Part shown: one piece after another, positions 5,342 to 9,411 of the stretch
Position numbering within the stretch: the stretch's first letter is position 1
How the letters are laid out: every line of letters begins with the position of its first letter
Assembly: GCA_021825285.1 (NCBI GenBank)
Contig: JAKAHW010000031.1
Location: 1-9,411 of the forward strand
Direction: 5' to 3'
Length of the DNA stretch: 9,411 nucleotides
Source of the DNA: a bacterium
Lineage (GTDB): Bacteria; Patescibacteria; Microgenomatia; Levybacterales; GWA1-39-11
Notes under the pieces: generated by a model
Database searches by the model: none
Seen by the model: the letters and a program-made list of their open reading frames with translations, nothing else
Told to the model about the DNA's origin: nothing
Program-made: the position numbers and the translations under genes

Positions 5342-5938
5342 TTATGGGGTTTCGGATTGCCCTTGTTGGGCTTGCTGGATATATTTTTGAATATCCTGCT
5401 CATTTACCTGAGGGACACCATTGCCTTTGCCTGACGGTACTTGCAGTAATTTTGACATATCTTGAAAATTTACATTTGACGGAGGAGTGAAAAGACTATC
5501 CGAAACGACAGCCGGTTTGCATGAGCTTTTATATTTTTCAATTTCATTTACCACTTCCTTGTCTTTTGTAATTTCATTTGCTTGACTATTTACTTCTTTT
5601 TGCGCTTCATCCGTTAGGGTCAGGGAAATTGCGCTTTTTGCATTCCAAAAATACATTTTCTTATCTTTTACAATTGTAGAACCTGACTCATCAGCATTTG
5701 AAGAAGCCACATCTGCCCTGACTGCCCCGTTTTTGATCCATGACTTTACTTTTCTTCCGGTTTCATCAGTATAATCGCACTCAAGACTAATTGATTTTGA
5801 AAGCGCATCCTTAATTGAAGTAAAACTATTTGTTGCGGAACTCAGAGGATTAGCTCCTTTTTTGCCCATAACCAAATATCCACCGACTCCTGCCAAGACT
5901 AAAACTGCAACAATTATTAGAGGTAATAATTTTTTCAT
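5342..5938 (-). CDS. Membrane-anchored extracellular protein with one Cys pair
   Basis: 198 residues. Residues 4-24 are a hydrophobic anchor (LLPLIIVAVLVLAGVGGYLVM) after MKK, followed by a Ser/Thr/Asn linker. The soluble part has a repeated strand pattern: SLECDYTDETGRKVKSWIKNG (51-71), AVRADV, STIVKDKKMYFWNAKSAISL (87-106). This is the succession of short antiparallel strands expected of a LolA/LppX-like sheet that binds lipid or ligand; that comparison is inference from pattern only. Cys54 and Cys140 are the only cysteines and may form a disulfide outside the cell. After a charged helix (112-137) comes a Pro-rich part (TPPSNVNF), and the tail is Gln-rich (QQAQQGQ). There is no lipobox Cys, so it is probably a signal-anchor protein. 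It is divergent from the HAD-like gene with interlocked promoters. Confidence 0.75.
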   Translation of the reverse strand: MKKLLPLIIVAVLVLAGVGGYLVMGKKGANPLSSATNSFTSIKDALSKSISLECDYTDETGRKVKSWIKNGAVRADVASSNADESGSTIVKDKKMYFWNAKSAISLTLTDEAQKEVNSQANEITKDKEVVNEIEKYKSSCKPAVVSDSLFTPPSNVNFQDMSKLLQVPSGKGNGVPQVNEQDIQKYIQQAQQGQSETP

Positions 5939-5950
5939 TAATCTTTTTTT

Positions 5951-5978
5951 AGCATATCACGATTTTCTTTTTTGTCAA
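5951..5978 (-). promoter_or_regulatory. Promoter of the 198-residue anchored protein
   Basis: On the minus strand a perfect TTGACA (5973-5978), 16-base spacer, TATGCT (5951-5956, 4/6). The -10 lies 12 bases before the ATG at 5938, giving an expected leader of about six bases with no Shine-Dalgarno. Confidence 0.6.
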
Positions 5979-5979
5979 A

Positions 5980-5988
5980 TGGTATAAT
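5980..5988 (+). promoter_or_regulatory. Extended -10 promoter of the HAD-like gene
   Basis: TGGTATAAT is a full extended -10 (TATAAT at 5983-5988). Seven bases follow before the ATG at 5996. It lies directly beside the -35 of the opposite-strand promoter (5973-5978), so both polymerases cannot bind at once. Confidence 0.75.
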
Positions 5989-5995
5989 TCGTCAA

Positions 5996-6481
5996 ATGGC
6001 AAAAATCGAAAGGGAACCTTTAGAAATACCGACTTCTCCCCATGCAATAATTTTTGATTGGAAAAGAACCCTTTATGACCCTGATAGCAAGACTTTAATT
6101 GATGGAGCAAACGAATTGCTTGAAACACTTTCCCAAACGGGAGCTCCCCTCTTCTTAATCGGAAAAGGCGAGGAAGAAATGTACAGGGAAGCAGATAGGC
6201 TTGGAGTTTCAAGATATTTTGATGGAATAAGGTTTGTCGAAGGAGAAAAAGATCCGGCCTACTTTGCTCCCTATATTGACCGCTTCAATCCGTCTGCCAC
6301 ATATGTTATAGGCGATAGGACAAGATCGGAGCTTCAAGCAGGAAAAAGCTTGGGCGCAACAACCATCTGGGTAAGACAAGGAAAATTTGCTGGTGAACTT
6401 CCTACTCCTGAAACTTCCCCTGATCACGAGATCTCTTCCCTCACGGGACTAAACGAGCTACTTCAAAAAATCATCGCTTAA
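5996..6481 (+). CDS. HAD-superfamily hydrolase-like protein with altered motif I
   Basis: 161 residues from the ATG at 5996. A TTG at 5972 in the same frame lies upstream of the -10 TATAAT, so it cannot be on the transcript. HAD motif I is IIFDWKRTLYD (18-28) with the nucleophile Asp21. The usual second Asp (D-x-D) is Lys23, as in only some HAD branches. The motif II region is PLFLIGKG (51-58), with Gly where Ser or Thr is usual. Motif III is likely Lys85 in EGEKDP, and motif IV is VIGDRTRSELQAGKSLGATTIWV (104-126), with Asp107. The end of the Rossmann core (GATTIWV) is typical of phosphatase-like HADs. The Asp+2 residue is the general acid/base in phosphatases, so activity may be changed or lost. 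The stop overlaps the recO stop by four bases in convergent orientation. Confidence 0.8.
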   Translation: MAKIEREPLEIPTSPHAIIFDWKRTLYDPDSKTLIDGANELLETLSQTGAPLFLIGKGEEEMYREADRLGVSRYFDGIRFVEGEKDPAYFAPYIDRFNPSATYVIGDRTRSELQAGKSLGATTIWVRQGKFAGELPTPETSPDHEISSLTGLNELLQKIIA

Positions 6482-7011
6482 GCCTTGAAGAAGTTTTTGC
6501 TCTTTAGTTTTCTTTCTATCACTGATTCTATAAATTGTCTCACATCCTCATCATTGTGGAATTCTTTCTTCCCGTCCCAAAATCCGAGAAGGGACAGAAT
6601 GTTTTTCTGAAAATCGCTGACTGCCGGCTCCTGCTCCAACTTCATACGGTCAAGAGTAGTTTTAATAAGCTCAAAAACGTCATCATGCTTTTGCCCCAAC
6701 GGACAAAGTTTGTCAATTAATTCGCATAAAAGAAACAGGATTTGGACATTTGGTAGATTATTTTTTAGAGTTTCGTAGGAAGAAATTAATTCTACTTCTG
6801 TAAGGATATGATTTTTTGAAGTCCTAACAGCCTGAAATCGCACAAGATTCAAAAGCTCGACAGATGAAGCACGGCGGCTTGTAAGTTTTCTCACTCCTTT
6901 TGCCACAACCTCAACCTTGCCATTGTATTTTGTAAAAATTGTAATGTAGCGGTCGCTTTCCCCGAAATTGGTGCGTTTAACAATAAATCCTAAATCCTTA
7001 AGAAATTGCAT
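6478..7011 (-). CDS. recO: DNA repair protein RecO (short form)
   Basis: RecO helps load RecA in the RecFOR route and anneals single strands. The N-terminal OB fold fits RecO: FIVKRTNFGESDRYITIFTK (9-28), GKVEVVAKGVRK (31-42), then a basic stretch SRRASSVELL. VRFQAVRTSKNHILTEVELISSY (57-79) is the next conserved block. The helical part follows (about 85-177) with FQKNILSLLGF. At 177 residues it is far shorter than E. coli (242) or B. subtilis (about 255). It lacks the four-Cys zinc module found in some RecO; only Cys96 and Cys103 are present. The C-terminus ends cleanly in a charged helix, so this looks like a natural short form and not a frameshift. The ATG at 7011 overlaps the DUF4012 stop (TAATG), pointing to translational coupling. 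Confidence 0.88.
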   Translation of the reverse strand: MQFLKDLGFIVKRTNFGESDRYITIFTKYNGKVEVVAKGVRKLTSRRASSVELLNLVRFQAVRTSKNHILTEVELISSYETLKNNLPNVQILFLLCELIDKLCPLGQKHDDVFELIKTTLDRMKLEQEPAVSDFQKNILSLLGFWDGKKEFHNDEDVRQFIESVIERKLKSKNFFKA

Positions 7012-8966
7012 TAAATATTAAGTTCCAGTTCCTTATCGGCGCGAAGATCAAAAGTTTGACTCTTTCTTCCGTTGACATAAATTTCAAAAGGAATAGCTTC
7101 GACACCCGGCTGTTTTTGAATAAGAAGCGGCAAAGGAGAGCCCTGCTTTAATTTAAACGGAAGTTTGTAATTGTAGGTTATTGACGCCATTCCCAAAGGA
7201 TTCACAGTAAAGAAAGATTCAAAATAACTTTTTCCAAGCTCCTTTTTGGTCTCAACCTTAACTTGAGAGCCTTTGCTTGACTCGAGAGAAGACCCTTCCG
7301 GCACATAAAGCCTTTGGAAATTACGAAGAATTGCATTAAGACAAAGTCCTCCCCGCTCAAGATTACAATCGGAATATTTCTCAGGATTCTTGTAGGTAAT
7401 TTTTACAGTTTTGGTAATTGAACCGTCGCTGCCGACATTGTAATCCATTCTTACGGCAGAAGTCGTATACATATTGGATTTTGCTCCTCCAAAATTGGCA
7501 TCATTTATATGAAGATAATCGCCTTCAAAAGATTTAATTTTCCCTCCCCAGTTAAGAGCATCTATTCCTTGTTGGGCACTAGCGTCATTAAGCGCAAATA
7601 GAATATGTTTTTCCGAAGCATCTGTCAGTGCTTTTTGGAAAAGCGAACCCCAATATTTCTTTGGGGAGCTTGAAAATGCTTTTTGCATTGTTGCGTACAA
7701 AAGCTCTCCAACTATGGCTTTCCTGTTTTCCCTGACATACCCAACAGGCTTTGTAGTATTAAGCTCTAACTGATATACAACTTGCGGGCAATTACATTGC
7801 GGATCATTCTTTGAAGTGAAAGTTTGTCCGCCTGCCTGAACCTCCCCCAAAACATCAATTATGTGAACCAAAAATTGCGTGTCTATCCCGATTATTCCAT
7901 CGTAGTCTGTTTTCATCGAAGACTTCGCATACATACCGTTAAACGCCTTCATGCTTTCACCAAAATCCGGAGAAAGATTTATATCGCGGATATTCAAAGT
8001 GCTTACTTGTGGAAGATACTTAAGGATTATGGCAGGCGCGGTTGGATGGTACCCGATGCTATCATCAAGTTTGTAAATATCCGAAGAGCTGTCAATATGG
8101 ATTACACCCTGGTCTACCCTAAAAATAGAGTAGTAGGTAAGAAATCCTCCGGTTGGACGAAGCTCTTTGTCGTTTTGGAACAAAACAAGATATTTTTTGG
8201 CCTTCGGTTCTCCCAAAAGTTCCGGTAAAACCTTTATAAGGGGCTTTCCTTGCTGTACGGCATTTACTCCTTGGTCTGCAAGGCTTTTTGCCATTTCCAT
8301 TTGGGTCCTAACCTTCTTCATTACCCAGAAATTCGGATACCTGTTTATGTTTACCTTATCCACTTCTTCTTTTGCTTTCAAAAGCTGAGTTTCAATATCG
8401 TCAATTTTTGGAACAACCTTGCCTAAAGTCTTAACGGCAAGTCTGATTCTGTCTTCCGCAGAACCTCCGACAAAACTTTTATCTCCTTTAAGACCTAAAA
8501 CGTCTGCATAAGGAATAATTGAGTCCGTTGTGACAATTGCGGCGTTAATTCCGTAAGAAGCCGCATTTACCAAATGTTCCCCGTCGCTATAATATCCACC
8601 AATAATAGGAATGAATTTGGTAAAGGCTAAGGAACCCATCTCCTTTTTAAGCTTTTTTGTTTCCTCCTGTGTTTTTACTAATTCGTCTTTAACAAGAACT
8701 ACATTTTGTTTTTTTGCCGCATCGCTTACCGCTTTTGACTGCTTGTATACCTTTTGCGCTTCTTTATAAATTGCAAAAGTTCGAAATGCCGAATAAACGA
8801 AAAGCAGTAAAAGAATTCCTACGACAGCAGCAGTTACTTTGAATTTTCTTGTTTTGAAAAGTTTTCTTCTTGGCATTTGGGTTTTAGGGCTTGGGTTTAC
8901 CGTCTCCTCTTTTTGTGGAGCAGGCGTAGCTTCGTTTAAATCTAATTTCTTAAATCCGTCATCCAT
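7011..8966 (-). CDS. DUF4012 membrane-anchored extracellular protein
   Basis: 651 residues. An acidic, Pro-rich cytoplasmic tail (1-32) and a basic stretch (RRKLFKTRKFK, 33-43) precede one membrane helix (44-60). A long helical, probably coiled-coil segment (66-115) follows. The DUF4012 signature is clear: YLVLFQNDKELRPTGGF (259-275), then SSDIYKLDDS (294-303) and LNIRDINLSPDFGESMKAF (324-342). The C-terminal third is beta-rich, with Cys pairs (391/393 and a later DCN/LCL pair) that may form disulfides outside the cell. The function of DUF4012 is not known; it is common in CPR and Gram-positive genomes near polysaccharide genes. The sugar transferase directly upstream fits a surface-glycan role. 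It probably forms an operon with recO downstream. A weak promoter lies before it, so it may be expressed alone. Confidence 0.9.
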   Translation of the reverse strand: MDDGFKKLDLNEATPAPQKEETVNPSPKTQMPRRKLFKTRKFKVTAAVVGILLLLFVYSAFRTFAIYKEAQKVYKQSKAVSDAAKKQNVVLVKDELVKTQEETKKLKKEMGSLAFTKFIPIIGGYYSDGEHLVNAASYGINAAIVTTDSIIPYADVLGLKGDKSFVGGSAEDRIRLAVKTLGKVVPKIDDIETQLLKAKEEVDKVNINRYPNFWVMKKVRTQMEMAKSLADQGVNAVQQGKPLIKVLPELLGEPKAKKYLVLFQNDKELRPTGGFLTYYSIFRVDQGVIHIDSSSDIYKLDDSIGYHPTAPAIILKYLPQVSTLNIRDINLSPDFGESMKAFNGMYAKSSMKTDYDGIIGIDTQFLVHIIDVLGEVQAGGQTFTSKNDPQCNCPQVVYQLELNTTKPVGYVRENRKAIVGELLYATMQKAFSSSPKKYWGSLFQKALTDASEKHILFALNDASAQQGIDALNWGGKIKSFEGDYLHINDANFGGAKSNMYTTSAVRMDYNVGSDGSITKTVKITYKNPEKYSDCNLERGGLCLNAILRNFQRLYVPEGSSLESSKGSQVKVETKKELGKSYFESFFTVNPLGMASITYNYKLPFKLKQGSPLPLLIQKQPGVEAIPFEIYVNGRKSQTFDLRADKELELNI

Positions 8967-8977
8967 TTTGTGGCAAT

Positions 8978-9007
8978 ATTCTATTTAAACATAATTTTAC
9001 AAAACAA
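8978..9007 (-). promoter_or_regulatory. Weak candidate promoter of the DUF4012-recO pair
   Basis: On the minus strand TAGAAT (8978-8983, 5/6 to -10) lies 11 bases before the ATG at 8966. TTGTTT (9002-9007, 3/6 to -35) is 18 bases upstream of it. No Shine-Dalgarno is present. The box match is weak and the area is AT-rich, so chance is possible. Confidence 0.35.
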
Positions 9008-9015
9008 ATCAAGTC

Positions 9016-9030
9016 GGGCCAATTTTGCCC
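9016..9030 (-). terminator. Weak hairpin after the sugar transferase
   Basis: On the minus strand GGGC (9027-9030) pairs with GCCC (9016-9019) around a seven-base loop, three bases after the sugar transferase stop. It is followed by a broken T-rich stretch (TTGATTTGTTTT). With only four pairs this is at best a leaky terminator between the sugar transferase and DUF4012 genes. Confidence 0.3.
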
Positions 9031-9033
9031 CCT

Positions 9034-9411
9034 CTACATTCCCGAAAGCATTGCTTGAGGAGTCCTAATAATTATGTAAATATCATATAAAATGTTTCTT
9101 CTTGCGGCATATTCTGCGTCAAGCTGTATTCTTTTGTCAAAATTAATTCCGCTTCTGCCTGAAACTTGCCAAACGCCTGTGATTCCCGGTTTTACCGATA
9201 AGACTATTTTGTCACAACCTTGGGTACTGGGATATTTTTTCTGTTGGTCACGAAGCTCATCAGGATAATAAGCTCGCGGGCCTACGATACTCATTTCCCC
9301 TCTTAAAACATTCAAGAATTGCGGAACTTCATCCAACGAATATTTTCTGATAAACCTCCCTACTCTTGTAATACGGGGATCATCTTTTAACTTATAACCG
9401 CTCTTTTTATA
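9034..9411 (-). CDS. C-terminal part of an undecaprenyl-phosphate sugar phosphotransferase (bacterial sugar transferase family)
   Basis: The frame is open from the window edge (9411) to the TAG at 9034, giving 125 residues of the C-terminal half; the N-terminus and any membrane helices lie outside. A shorter reading from a TTG at 9336 is only an internal codon, since the 25 codons before it are also conserved. Family motifs (PF02397 type) are KDDPRITRVGRFIRKYSLDE (9-28), PQFLNVLRGEMSIVGPR (30-46) and KPGITGVWQVSGRSG (74-88), followed by a Tyr/Arg-rich end (DAEYAARRN, DIYIIIRTPQAML). Such enzymes move a sugar-1-phosphate from a nucleotide sugar to undecaprenyl phosphate at the inner face of the membrane. 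That is the first step of exopolysaccharide, capsule or O-antigen-like glycan. The sugar cannot be told from this part. Confidence 0.93.
   Translation of the reverse strand, partial: YKKSGYKLKDDPRITRVGRFIRKYSLDEVPQFLNVLRGEMSIVGPRAYYPDELRDQQKKYPSTQGCDKIVLSVKPGITGVWQVSGRSGINFDKRIQLDAEYAARRNILYDIYIIIRTPQAMLSGM

Noticed and set aside
7824..8388. Plus-strand frames inside the DUF4012 gene
   Set aside because: Antisense shadows; the minus frame holds the DUF4012 signature.
1..9411. CRISPR arrays, tRNA or rRNA genes, insertion sequences, phage genes
   Set aside because: No regularly spaced repeats, no cloverleaf or rRNA-like sequence, no transposase or integrase frame, and no terminal inverted repeats with target duplication were seen.

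Overview
This window reads as a piece of a small, low-GC, gene-dense genome of the Candidate Phyla Radiation (Patescibacteria), most likely the Microgenomates side. That placement is inference. It rests on a DUF4012 membrane protein beside a sugar transferase, a shortened RecO, very tight gene spacing, several short anchored or secreted proteins without relatives I recognise, and an almost complete lack of Shine-Dalgarno sequences. TGA is used as a normal stop (glyQS and the 84-aa secreted protein), so the recoded Gracilibacteria/Absconditabacteria lineages are excluded.

Layout from left to right. At 1-1894 (minus) lie the start of a membrane-anchored protein cut by the window edge and a complete purF with all catalytic and Fe-S residues. 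At 1895-2191 is a gene-free stretch with a purine-rich, self-complementary segment and a strong hairpin next to the glyQS stop. At 2192-3553 (minus) is a complete dimeric-type glycyl-tRNA synthetase. At 3652-5091 small genes alternate in strand: a VOC/glyoxalase-fold protein (+), a possible 19-codon lysine-rich ORF (-), a secreted 84-aa protein (-), a small nuclease-like DUF559/Vsr-type protein (+) and an unknown 82-aa protein (-). At 5157-5270 (+) is a consensus promoter, about 80 transcribed bases with two hairpins, and a rho-independent terminator: a candidate structured small RNA. At 5342-6481 an anchored extracellular protein (-) and a HAD-like protein (+) are fired from an interlocked divergent promoter. 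At 6478-9411 (minus) is a run sugar transferase (cut by the edge), DUF4012 protein, recO; recO is translationally coupled to the DUF4012 gene.

Genes that probably work together: the sugar transferase and the DUF4012 protein suggest cell-surface polysaccharide or envelope work. purF, glyQS and recO are housekeeping (purine synthesis, translation, recombination repair).

The two most interesting signals are the candidate sRNA at 5192-5270 and a consistent promoter layout. At six separate genes a -10 hexamer ends 6-7 bases before the start codon, so their mRNAs should begin at or next to the start codon (leaderless). This layout also corrects two start sites (5073 minus and 5996 plus).
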